This document shows positions 27,909 through 35,217 of a DNA stretch of 36,338 nucleotides, in pieces. The notes under the pieces are model-generated. The model made no database searches. It was not told the origin of the DNA and worked only from the letters and a program-made list of their open reading frames with translations. The DNA lies in contig JAFDXO010000026.1 in the NCBI GenBank assembly GCA_018267925.1, positions 1 to 36,338 of the forward strand, read 5' to 3'. The DNA comes from Bacteroidota bacterium. GTDB lineage: Bacteria; Bacteroidota; Bacteroidia; Chitinophagales; Chitinophagaceae. The translations under genes and the position numbers were made by a program. Numbering within the stretch: the stretch's first letter is position 1; each line of letters starts with the position of its first letter.

Positions 27909-28487
27909 CTATACACGCATTCTTTCCATTTCGAGGTTATACACAATCTTGCACGATGGCTGCTGAATGATGCGTGTACCTTTCATTTTTGAAGATATTT
28001 TTCCATCCATAGTCAACTCTACATCTATCTGTGTACCCGAATCTTCACGATAATCAGATAGCTTCAAGACACCATTTAGAAAAGCACCTTTATACACTCG
28101 GATTAATTTCTTTTGGGCATAGGCTTCTGCCAGCACTTCGCCATTTTGATAAGATATTGTCCATCTTTCAGATTTCACATCACCTATGGCTGAGCCTAAA
28201 CAACTGGTTTCTATACATAACATTTTCACACCCCAAACACCAACCAAAAGCTGCGTATCCACATTGATTGCATGGTTAATTAATTGTGTGCTATCTACTT
28301 CTCGCTCCCATGTTTTGAGTTTTTCTTCACGAGCCAACACATCACGCTCTCGAAGAATAATCTGTTGTTCACGCTTGTTCAGTTCCGCCTCTTTAGTTTT
28401 CAGAGCATTGGTATGATCATCAAATTGGCAACCATATAGAGAAACCAAAATGGTTGATGCAAAAAGAAAAATGGAAAATGATTTCAT
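27909..28487 (-). CDS. Lipoprotein with N-terminal coiled coil and lipocalin-like C-terminal domain
   Basis: 192 residues. A lipoprotein signal MKSFSIFLFASTILVSLYG-C has the lipobox cysteine at residue 20. A heptad-rich charged helix follows (KTKEAELNKREQQIILRERD through EKLKTWEREVDS, about 30-66), then a beta-rich domain starting LLVGVWGVKMLCIETSCLGS, with Gly-Xaa-Trp as in lipocalin-like folds. It sits just upstream of the antiporter in the same orientation; a regulatory link is conceivable but not shown. No known family assigned beyond that. Confidence 0.75.
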   Translation of the reverse strand: MKSFSIFLFASTILVSLYGCQFDDHTNALKTKEAELNKREQQIILRERDVLAREEKLKTWEREVDSTQLINHAINVDTQLLVGVWGVKMLCIETSCLGSAIGDVKSERWTISYQNGEVLAEAYAQKKLIRVYKGAFLNGVLKLSDYREDSGTQIDVELTMDGKISSKMKGTRIIQQPSCKIVYNLEMERMRV

Positions 28488-28578
28488 TTGTTTTCAAAAA
28501 ATTGGTGGGTTTGCAAGTTTACTAATTATTTTACGAAGTGAATATTGGTCTAAATTCTGCTCAATTCCTTTTCTATCT

Positions 28579-28586
28579 TACCTTTG
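28579..28586 (+). promoter_or_regulatory. -7 element before the DinB/YfiT gene
   Basis: TACCTTTG is a perfect Bacteroidota -7 box 32 bases upstream of the chosen ATG at 28618. This argues against starting translation further upstream. Confidence 0.6.
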
Positions 28587-28617
28587 CAAACAACACATAT
28601 CAAAAACGACAACTGAC

Positions 28618-29157
28618 ATGGACGATGGTCATGAACAGCTTGCATACCCAATTGGGCGCTACGAAACACCGGACAAATATGCACCGGAGATGCAAAATGA
28701 ATGGATCTCTTCCATTGAAGCCTTACCTAAATGGCTTGACCTCTGTATCGAAAACTTAGACAAAATACAATTAGACACTCCCTATCGTCCGGGTGGCTGG
28801 ACTGTCAACGAAGTGATTCACCATCTTGCAGACAGCCATTTGAACGCCTACGTTCGGCTTAAATTAGCACTGACGGAAGACAGCCCGGTCATCAAACCCT
28901 ACGATGAAAAACTTTGGGCTCAAATGCCCGATGTAGAAACCACACCGGTCAATATTTCTATCACTTTATTACATGCCCTACACTTTCGTTGGGTGCAAGC
29001 CTTACGAAACATGCAACCGCAAGACTGGGAGCGCACTTATTTTCACCCCGAACAAGAACGCTATGTACCTATATGGGAAATGACCGACATGTATGCTTGG
29101 CACGGTCGGCATCACATGGAGCAGATTCGAGGATTGCGTCAACGTTCGAATTGGTAA
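28618..29157 (+). CDS. DinB-fold YfiT/BstA-like putative metal-dependent hydrolase or S-transferase
   Basis: 179 residues from the ATG at 28618; the frame is open further upstream but the family starts here (LAYPIGRYETPD) and the promoter box lies in between. The three-His metal site of the YfiT type is visible: His68 (VIHHLADSH), His162 and His166 (AWHGRHHMEQI). PYRPGGWTVNEVIHHLADSH and WERTYFHPEQ are family features. YfiT proteins of Bacillus are bacillithiol S-transferases; whether this organism makes bacillithiol cannot be seen here. The LTA-synthase-like gene starts 9 bases behind, suggesting co-transcription. Confidence 0.9.
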   Translation: MDDGHEQLAYPIGRYETPDKYAPEMQNEWISSIEALPKWLDLCIENLDKIQLDTPYRPGGWTVNEVIHHLADSHLNAYVRLKLALTEDSPVIKPYDEKLWAQMPDVETTPVNISITLLHALHFRWVQALRNMQPQDWERTYFHPEQERYVPIWEMTDMYAWHGRHHMEQIRGLRQRSNW

Positions 29158-29166
29158 AGAATATTC

Positions 29167-31083
29167 ATGTACAATTGGGTAACTCCGTTTAAACGAATAG
29201 CGTATCAAATTTTCTTTTTGATTGGTTGCTATTTTCTTTTTAGAATTGGTTTTTACCTTGCCAATTTTTCGGCTTTTAATGACCTATCCATAAACGGCTT
29301 TTTACGTTTGTGTATTTATGGATTGCGTTTCGATTTATCCGCTATTGCCGCCATCAATGCAACCTACTTTTTATTTTTTCTATTGCCCTTGCCTTTATGG
29401 AGAATGCCGCACTGGGAAAGGGTTACTCAGCTTCTTTTCCTATTTTGCAATATTCTGTCGTTTGCTTTTGAATTAAGCGATTGGGCTTATTTCCCCTTTA
29501 GCAGAAAACGATCTACCAATGATGTGTTAGATATGATTGGTAGAAAAGGAGATTTTATTTCTCTCTTGCCTCATTTTGTAATAGACTACTGGTTTGTACC
29601 TCTTTTATGGATTGTTTTCAGTGTTCTATTAATTGTAGGGAATAGATTTATTTGTCGCAAAACTCCTTTATTAAAACCATCGTCTTCCCGCCCGCTTACA
29701 AACTTTACATTTCCTCTTTCAGGGTTAATTATGACCATTTCCCTTTGCCTTCTTGCAATTCGTGGCGGTTTTCAACTCATTCCTATCAATAATGGTAATG
29801 CCCTACAAGTAACCGAAAGCAAATTTGTTCCACTTGTACTGAACACCCCTTTTAGCATCATGCACAGCTATTCAGGCAAGATGGAGGAGCTAAATTTCTT
29901 TAAAAATGAAGAGCTTCTTCATTTCTATAACCCAACAAAGCACTATACTGGAAAAACATTTCAGCCCAAAAACGTAGTTGTCATTTTATTAGAAAGTTTT
30001 TCTAAAGAATATACCGGATTAGGTGGGCGAAAAAGCTTCACACCATTTTTAGACAGCTTGATGCACCATTCATTCGTTTGTCAAAAAGGCTATGCAAATG
30101 CTTTACATTCAGCCGAAGGAATACCAGCCGTTATTTCCGGCATCCCCTCTTTGATGGACGAGCCTATTACCACTTCTACTTACGGCACAGACCACTTCAC
30201 CTCATTACCTTCAGAATTAAAGACGAAGGGTTATCATACTACCTTTTATCATGGCGGAACAAATGGCACCATGAGCTTTGATATATATGCCGCCAATGCC
30301 GGATTTGATCAATATTTTGGTAGAAGCCAATACAACAACGAAAAAGATTATGATGGTAACTGGGGCATTTGGGACGAACCTTTTTTACAATACTTTGCCA
30401 ATGGCTTAAACAAAATGCCAGAACCCTTTATGGCTACGGTTTTCACACTTTCATCCCATGACCCATTTAATGTGCCGGAGAAATATAAAAACAGGCTTCC
30501 GAAAGGGCAATTGCCTATTCAACAAACCATTGCCTATACAGACTTGGCATTAAGAAATTTTTTTGAAACAGCTCGTCATCAAAAATGGTTTCAAAACACT
30601 CTTTTTGTGTTAACCGCCGACCATGCTGCCCCCTCTTCAAATGACCCCTACTATGCTTCTCTCAATATGGGAGCCTATGCCATCCCTATTGTTTTTTATG
30701 CACCCAACGATAGCTCTTTAAAAGGTACAACCGATACGATTTGCCAACAAATAGACATTCTGCCTTCTGTGTTAGATTATTTAGGTTATGATCGTTCCTT
30801 TTTTTCATTTGGCAACTCCATTTTTCGTCCGGCATACCCTCGTTTTGTAATCAATGAACTATCCGGCTATTATCAATGGTATATGAATGGATGGTTGCTT
30901 ACGTCCAGCAATTTTCAAAACAAAGCATTATACCATTTTGATAGAGATAGCCTTTGCAAAATCAATCTGATTCAAAAAGAAAAATATTTTGCCGATAGCT
31001 CTATCACACCTTGGTTTCATGCCTTTGTCCAATGGTATAGACATGCCTTAATCAATAACCAGCTTACCTCCTCTATCCAATAA
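29167..31083 (+). CDS. LTA synthase/sulfatase-superfamily membrane phosphoglycerol transferase-like protein
   Basis: 638 residues. Five N-terminal membrane helices (about 12-215) precede an extracytoplasmic alkaline-phosphatase-superfamily domain (about 265-600). Metal and active-site residues that can be placed: VVVILLESFSKEYTG (Glu276), ANALHSAEGIPAVISGIPSL with Ser315 at the nucleophile position, and TADHAAPSSND (Asp485-His486). Firmicute LtaS uses Thr as nucleophile; Ser here is a visible difference. A Gram-negative enzyme of this family could transfer phosphoglycerol or phosphoethanolamine to lipid or glycan. It probably acts in envelope modification. Confidence 0.88.
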   Translation: MYNWVTPFKRIAYQIFFLIGCYFLFRIGFYLANFSAFNDLSINGFLRLCIYGLRFDLSAIAAINATYFLFFLLPLPLWRMPHWERVTQLLFLFCNILSFAFELSDWAYFPFSRKRSTNDVLDMIGRKGDFISLLPHFVIDYWFVPLLWIVFSVLLIVGNRFICRKTPLLKPSSSRPLTNFTFPLSGLIMTISLCLLAIRGGFQLIPINNGNALQVTESKFVPLVLNTPFSIMHSYSGKMEELNFFKNEELLHFYNPTKHYTGKTFQPKNVVVILLESFSKEYTGLGGRKSFTPFLDSLMHHSFVCQKGYANALHSAEGIPAVISGIPSLMDEPITTSTYGTDHFTSLPSELKTKGYHTTFYHGGTNGTMSFDIYAANAGFDQYFGRSQYNNEKDYDGNWGIWDEPFLQYFANGLNKMPEPFMATVFTLSSHDPFNVPEKYKNRLPKGQLPIQQTIAYTDLALRNFFETARHQKWFQNTLFVLTADHAAPSSNDPYYASLNMGAYAIPIVFYAPNDSSLKGTTDTICQQIDILPSVLDYLGYDRSFFSFGNSIFRPAYPRFVINELSGYYQWYMNGWLLTSSNFQNKALYHFDRDSLCKINLIQKEKYFADSSITPWFHAFVQWYRHALINNQLTSSIQ

Positions 31084-31096
31084 TTGCATCCTTTGT

Positions 31097-31104
31097 TATC
31101 TTCG
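31097..31104 (+). promoter_or_regulatory. Possible -7 element before the four-helix protein
   Basis: TATCTTCG is one mismatch from TAnnTTTG and lies 17 bases before the ATG at 31122. No -33 box was assigned. Confidence 0.35.
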
Positions 31105-31121
31105 CAGCAAATTGACAAACT

Positions 31122-31583
31122 ATGGATACTGGTTTATTACATCTCCACAATTTTATGCGCTGGGTGTTGCTGCTTTTTGCCTTCATCACCATATTGCGCA
31201 GTCGTAGCGGCATAGCCAACAAACGAGCATTTACATCAGCCGACAAAAAAAATGCTCTTTTTCTTTTAATCAGTGCGGATATTCAATTGGTACTCGGGCT
31301 AATTCTTTATTATCAGAAAGGCTGGTGGAGTCAGATTTCGAGCGGAGCTATTAAAATGAGCGACTCCTATTTACGTTTTTGGGGAATTGAGCACATATTC
31401 GGAATGATTGTAGCTATTGTTCTCATTCATATAGGATATAGCAGTGCTAAAAAAGATATAGCTGATGAAGCGAAATTTAAAAAACTATTTTGGTTTACCA
31501 CTATTGCACTAATCATTATTCTGATAACTATCCCTTGGCCATTTCGCGGGGTTGTAGCTCGCCCGTTAGTACCTGGCATGTAA
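31122..31583 (+). CDS. Conserved four-helix membrane protein, cytochrome-b-like
   Basis: 153 residues with four membrane helices (about 9-27, 43-65, 88-106, 122-140). Conserved-looking histidines sit in or near helices: HLHNFMRWVLLL (His7, His9), GIEHIFGMIVAIVLIHIGY. Such spacing could bind heme, and relatives are sometimes annotated as cytochrome b, but no CxxCH or other proof is present. It is followed by plsC with a single-base gap, so the two are translated from one message. Confidence 0.75.
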   Translation: MDTGLLHLHNFMRWVLLLFAFITILRSRSGIANKRAFTSADKKNALFLLISADIQLVLGLILYYQKGWWSQISSGAIKMSDSYLRFWGIEHIFGMIVAIVLIHIGYSSAKKDIADEAKFKKLFWFTTIALIIILITIPWPFRGVVARPLVPGM

Positions 31584-31584
31584 A

Positions 31585-32349
31585 ATGAAATATCTTAAAC
31601 GGATATTACAATGGGTATATGCCTTTTTGGTGCTACTAACTTTTGTTTTTAGTTTGATAGCTGCCTTCCCATTCTTTCTACTCATTGGGTTAAACAATAA
31701 CACAAAGGCAAGGAAAGCCATTTTTTTCATTGTTCACAATTGGGCAAAAGTTTGGCTATGGCTGATTGGTATGCCCATTCATCTGCGCGGGCTTTACCCT
31801 CGTGGTCAAAAATTTGTTATAGTAGCTAACCATATTTCTTACTTAGATACGGTAAACATTTATGCTGTTATTCCCGATTATTTTCGCACGCTTGGGAAAA
31901 AAGAAATGGCACAAATACCCCTATTTGGTTTTGTCTATAAACAATTAGCCATTCTTGTAGATCGAAGCAACCAAGAAAGCAGAGCTAAAAGTATGCGATT
32001 AATGTGGCGGCAAATTCGCACAGAATGCCCTATAGCAATATTTCCCGAAGGCACCTTTAATGAAACCAATCAGCCATTAAAACCCTTCTATGACGGAGCT
32101 TTTCGCTTAGCCATCCATTCCCAAACGCCCATTTTACCCTTACTATTTTTAGACACTAAAGATCGTTTTCATTATAGCGCTTGGTGGAAGCTAAAGCCCG
32201 GAAAAAATAGAGCAGTGTTACTTCCACCCGTTTATGTCAACGGAATGACTAAGGACGATATTCCTGCATTAAAAGAAAAAGTATGGTTGGTAATGACTGA
32301 AAAAATGATTGCGCTCAAAGAACGAAATGTACAAGATAAACCTTCATGA
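31585..32349 (+). CDS. plsC: 1-acyl-sn-glycerol-3-phosphate acyltransferase (PlsC family)
   Basis: 254 residues. It acylates lysophosphatidic acid to phosphatidic acid in phospholipid synthesis at the inner membrane. An N-terminal membrane helix (about 11-34) precedes motif I NHISYLD (His83...Asp88), and motif III FPEGTF (153-158) with the acyl-acceptor pocket. DRSNQESRAKSM lies between. The gene begins one base after the previous stop and ends 14 bases from the converging GH3 gene. Confidence 0.92.
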   Translation: MKYLKRILQWVYAFLVLLTFVFSLIAAFPFFLLIGLNNNTKARKAIFFIVHNWAKVWLWLIGMPIHLRGLYPRGQKFVIVANHISYLDTVNIYAVIPDYFRTLGKKEMAQIPLFGFVYKQLAILVDRSNQESRAKSMRLMWRQIRTECPIAIFPEGTFNETNQPLKPFYDGAFRLAIHSQTPILPLLFLDTKDRFHYSAWWKLKPGKNRAVLLPPVYVNGMTKDDIPALKEKVWLVMTEKMIALKERNVQDKPS

Positions 32350-32362
32350 AAAACTATTGAAA

Positions 32363-33859
32363 CTATTGAATCCATTGCAACAAGGCATCTGCAATTTTCC
32401 TGTCGTTGCTAAGTCGAGGCACTTTGTTTTGCCCACCCAGCTTGCCTTCAGCCTTCATATACTCTTGAAATGCGTGAGGTTTCATGGAATTGATTTTCAA
32501 TGATTGCAAAATATTACCGGTTATCAAATCATTGTAGTAAATATTCTTTTCACGAAGGTTCTGATTCACGGCATCAGCAAACTTTTTCAAATTGTCGGGC
32601 ACGTTTTCGAACTCAATAAACCATTCGTGATAAGGCAATTCATCTTGAACTTGAATTTTGGGTGCAACGGTAAATTCAACAATGCGAATGTTTTGTTCAT
32701 TAGCTGCCTTCATCAAAGCTTGTTCTACCTCTTCTGCGATAACATGCTCGCCAAAAGCGGAAATAAAATGTTTAATCCTTCCGGTTACTACCAAACGGAA
32801 GGGGTGCGAGCTTACAAAACGTACTGTGTCGCCGATATTATACCCCCACAAACCGGCATTACTATTAACGATAAGTGCATAATTTTCACCGACCTTCACT
32901 TCACTTAATGAGAGCCTTGTTGGATGTTCATTAAATATTTCGCTTGAAGGAATAAACTCGTAAAAGATACCCGAATTGGTATTTAACAATAGCCCCTCTT
33001 CACTTTGTGTATCCTGAAAAGCAAAAAAGCCTTCGCTGGCGGGAAAAGTTTCAATAGTATCAATAGCCCTACCTATACTTTCCATCAATTTAGCTCGATA
33101 GGGTTCAAAGTTGACCCCGCCATGAACCAATACTTGAAGGTTTGGGAAAATATCCTTTATCAATTTACCATCTCTTTTATGTTGCAACCAATCAAAATAC
33201 ATCTGCACCCAGGGCGGGATACCGCTTATCAACGTCATGTTTTGATCTATCGTCTCTGCAACTATTTTTTCTAATTTTTGCTCCCAATCTTCAATACAAT
33301 TTGTTTCGTAAGAAGGCAATTGATTACTTCGTAAATATCGAGGGATAAAATGGTTGACAATTCCACTTAAACGCCCTGTGGGTATGCCTCCTACACGTTC
33401 CATTTCAGGTGATCCGGAAAGAAAAATCATCTTACCATCAGCAAATGAAGTGTTACCTGTTTCTGCCATATAACAAAGCAGTGCATTTCGGGCGGTGTTA
33501 ATATGATTAGAGATTGAATCACCTGTGATAGGAATATATTTCACACCACTGGTTGTGCCGGAAGTTTTTGCAAAATAGATTGGCCTTCCTTTCCATAGCA
33601 CATTTTGATTACCATCTTTTATTAGATCAATAAAAGGTTTAAAAGCCTCGTAATCCCTTATTGGAACTGCATTTCGAAATTCTGAGTATAGTTTTACATC
33701 TTGGAGTTTATGTTCTTTACCAAAAACTGTTTTGGATCCCGTTTTCAGCAATAGTTGCAAGATAGCATTTTGATCAGCAACTGCATTAAACATACCCTTG
33801 CGAATCTTATTATGGATGATAGAAGCATACGGTTTAGCCAGAAAAGATTTGATTTTCAT
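32363..33859 (-). CDS. GH3-family acyl-adenylating (acyl-acid amido synthetase-like) protein
   Basis: 498 residues, the full length of the family. Family traits: IYFAKTSGTTSGVKYIPIT (ATP-phosphate loop, about 93-111), SGSPEMERVGGIPTGRLSGIV, LISGIPPWVQMYFDWL, HGGVNFEPYR, FPASEGFFAFQD, NIGDTVRFVSSHPFRLVVTG and HVIAEEVEQAL. Plant GH3 enzymes conjugate hormones to amino acids; the substrate of bacterial members is unknown. A -7-like box TATTTTTG lies 42 bases upstream (33908-33901). Converges with plsC. Confidence 0.9.
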   Translation of the reverse strand: MKIKSFLAKPYASIIHNKIRKGMFNAVADQNAILQLLLKTGSKTVFGKEHKLQDVKLYSEFRNAVPIRDYEAFKPFIDLIKDGNQNVLWKGRPIYFAKTSGTTSGVKYIPITGDSISNHINTARNALLCYMAETGNTSFADGKMIFLSGSPEMERVGGIPTGRLSGIVNHFIPRYLRSNQLPSYETNCIEDWEQKLEKIVAETIDQNMTLISGIPPWVQMYFDWLQHKRDGKLIKDIFPNLQVLVHGGVNFEPYRAKLMESIGRAIDTIETFPASEGFFAFQDTQSEEGLLLNTNSGIFYEFIPSSEIFNEHPTRLSLSEVKVGENYALIVNSNAGLWGYNIGDTVRFVSSHPFRLVVTGRIKHFISAFGEHVIAEEVEQALMKAANEQNIRIVEFTVAPKIQVQDELPYHEWFIEFENVPDNLKKFADAVNQNLREKNIYYNDLITGNILQSLKINSMKPHAFQEYMKAEGKLGGQNKVPRLSNDRKIADALLQWIQ

Positions 33860-33991
33860 CGAAAAAAATTCAGTTGGATTGAATGGGGGTAACTACTTGT
33901 CAAAAATACTATTTTGAAAAGAGTTAGCTTTGCTTTGTTACAACGAAAATACACACACGGAAATTGCAACAAATGAAGTTCTTGAATTTTA

Positions 33992-34024
33992 TTTGTACAA
34001 AAACAGAAAATATTCTTACCTTTG
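33992..34024 (+). promoter_or_regulatory. Promoter of the rplU-rpmA operon
   Basis: TTTG (33992-33995), 21-base spacer, TACCTTTG (34017-34024), the textbook Bacteroidota promoter. The rplU ATG is 22 bases further. Confidence 0.75.
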
Positions 34025-34046
34025 CGCGAATTTATAATGAATAGTC

Positions 34047-34343
34047 ATGTTCGCAATTGTAAACATAGCAGGTCAGCAATTTAAAGTAGCTAAAGACCAA
34101 GAATTGTTTGTGCATCGCCTAAGCGGTAATGTGGGAGATAAAATTGAATTTTCAGAAGTGCTCCTGTCGGGTAGTGAAAATAATATTTCTCTAAATGCAG
34201 CAGTAAAGGTTCAAGCTGAGATTTTGGATCATCTAAAGGGTGAAAAAGTGCTTATTTTTAAGAAGAAGCGCCGTAAGGGATACCAGAAATTAAACGGTCA
34301 TCGTCAGTATTTGACAAAAATCCGTATTCAGAGTATTGCATAA
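34047..34343 (+). CDS. rplU: 50S ribosomal protein L21
   Basis: 98 residues, slightly shorter than the usual ~103. [20 protein letters not shown] at the N-terminus, the [12 protein letters not shown] strand and the C-terminal basic [19 protein letters not shown] are hallmarks. L21 binds 23S rRNA in the large subunit. First gene of the rplU-rpmA pair; a promoter lies just upstream. Confidence 0.97.
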   Translation: MFAIVNIAGQQFKVAKDQELFVHRLSGNVGDKIEFSEVLLSGSENNISLNAAVKVQAEILDHLKGEKVLIFKKKRRKGYQKLNGHRQYLTKIRIQSIA

Positions 34344-34384
34344 TTCAGAATTTCTTTTGTAATTTCGTAAAAGAGTGTAAAAAA

Positions 34385-34654
34385 ATGGCACATAAAAAAG
34401 GTGAAGGTAGCGTAAAAAACGGGCGGGACTCACAAAGCAAGCGTCTGGGTGTAAAAATTTTTGGTGGTCAACCGGCTGTTTCGGGCAATATTATTGTTCG
34501 TCAGCGCGGCACCGTTTATCATCCCGGCACTAATGTTGGTTTAGGAAAAGATTTTACCATCTTCGCAACTACCGATGGTATTGTTGAATTTCGTAAAACC
34601 CGCACAAAAACATTAGTATCAGTAAATGAAGTATCAGCTACAGCCGAGGCCTAA
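34385..34654 (+). CDS. rpmA: 50S ribosomal protein L27
   Basis: 89 residues. The N-terminus [20 protein letters not shown] and [19 protein letters not shown] are diagnostic; the N-terminal tail reaches the peptidyl-transferase centre. There is no cleavable N-terminal extension as found in Firmicutes. Ends in the acidic [11 protein letters not shown]. It follows rplU after 41 bases. Confidence 0.98.
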   Translation: MAHKKGEGSVKNGRDSQSKRLGVKIFGGQPAVSGNIIVRQRGTVYHPGTNVGLGKDFTIFATTDGIVEFRKTRTKTLVSVNEVSATAEA

Positions 34655-34710
34655 CCCCCTCGTCTGTCTGCCATAAGAGTTTTTTGTTTTACCCTTAAAT
34701 TCACACAGTT

Positions 34711-35046
34711 ATGGCAACAGCAAAAAAAGCAGCTCCAAAGAAAGCTGCAGCCAAAAAAGCGGCTCCTGCAAAGAAAGCCGCACCTAAAAAAGCAGCAGCT
34801 CCTAAAAAAGCAGTTGCAAAAAAAGCAGCTCCTGCAAAGAAAGCTGCTCCTAAAAAAGCAGCAGCTCCTAAAAAAGCAGTTGCAAAAAAAGCAGCAGCTC
34901 CTAAAAAAGCGGCAGTTGCAAAAAAAGCGGCAGCTCCTAAAAAAGCAGCAGTTGCAAAAAAAGCGGCAGCTCCTAAAAAAGCAGCAGCTCCTAAAAAGAA
35001 TGCTGCTCCTAAAAAGACAGCCGCTAAACCAACGAAGAATAAATAA
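34711..35046 (+). CDS. Histone H1-like lysine/alanine/proline-repeat DNA-binding protein
   Basis: 111 residues made of Ala, Lys, Pro and a few Val/Thr/Asn, resembling the C-terminal tail of eukaryotic H1 and bacterial Hc1/AlgP-like proteins. It should bind DNA or RNA by charge. Internal order is visible: two copies of a 22-residue unit (residues 15-36 and 37-58), then two copies of the 12-residue KKAAAPKKAAVA (59-82), then a degenerate tail ending KPTKNK. No globular domain is present. It lies 56 bases behind rpmA and ends with a terminator, so it may be transcribed with the ribosomal genes. Copy number is likely variable between strains (inference). Confidence 0.85.
   Translation: MATAKKAAPKKAAAKKAAPAKKAAPKKAAAPKKAVAKKAAPAKKAAPKKAAAPKKAVAKKAAAPKKAAVAKKAAAPKKAAVAKKAAAPKKAAAPKKNAAPKKTAAKPTKNK
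34753..34956 (+). repeat. In-gene tandem repeats (66 bp x2, 36 bp x2)
   Basis: The two 66-bp units (34753-34884) differ only in a few synonymous bases; the two 36-bp units (34885-34956) follow. The near identity of third codon positions indicates recent expansion. Confidence 0.8.
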
Positions 35047-35070
35047 CACGTCGGTGTTTAGCAACACAGA

Positions 35071-35098
35071 AAAGACTGCTCTTGAGCGGTCTTTTTTT
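35071..35098 (+). terminator. Rho-independent terminator after the histone-like gene
   Basis: AGACTGC and GCGGTCT (one G-T pair) form a stem with a six-base loop, followed by seven T. It lies 26 bases behind the stop codon. Confidence 0.85.
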
Positions 35099-35145
35099 AT
35101 GACCTTTCAAGTCTAACTCCCTTCATAATCCCCTCAAAAAACTAT

Positions 35146-35177
35146 TTTGAATTAACAATTATTCTTTTTTACCTTTA
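35146..35177 (+). promoter_or_regulatory. Promoter of the right-edge surface-protein gene
   Basis: TTTG (35146-35149), 20 bases, TACCTTTA (35170-35177). The box sequences and spacing are identical to those at 349-380 on the minus strand. Confidence 0.7.
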
Positions 35178-35217
35178 GGTTACATTTTTTCCATTAACCC
35201 AACAAACCATCTAGAAA

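Noticed and set aside
28450..28617. 56-codon upstream extension of the DinB/YfiT frame
   Set aside because: It overlaps the lipoprotein gene start on the other strand and contains a perfect -7 promoter box at 28579; the family N-terminus starts at 28618.
34753..34956. Repeat cluster considered as a CRISPR array
   Set aside because: Units are in-frame codon repeats without unique spacers, inside a coding sequence.
34651..35067. 138-codon Cys/Phe/Arg-rich minus-strand frame
   Set aside because: It is the complement of the AKP-repeat gene; the cysteines come from reverse-complemented Ala/Lys codons.
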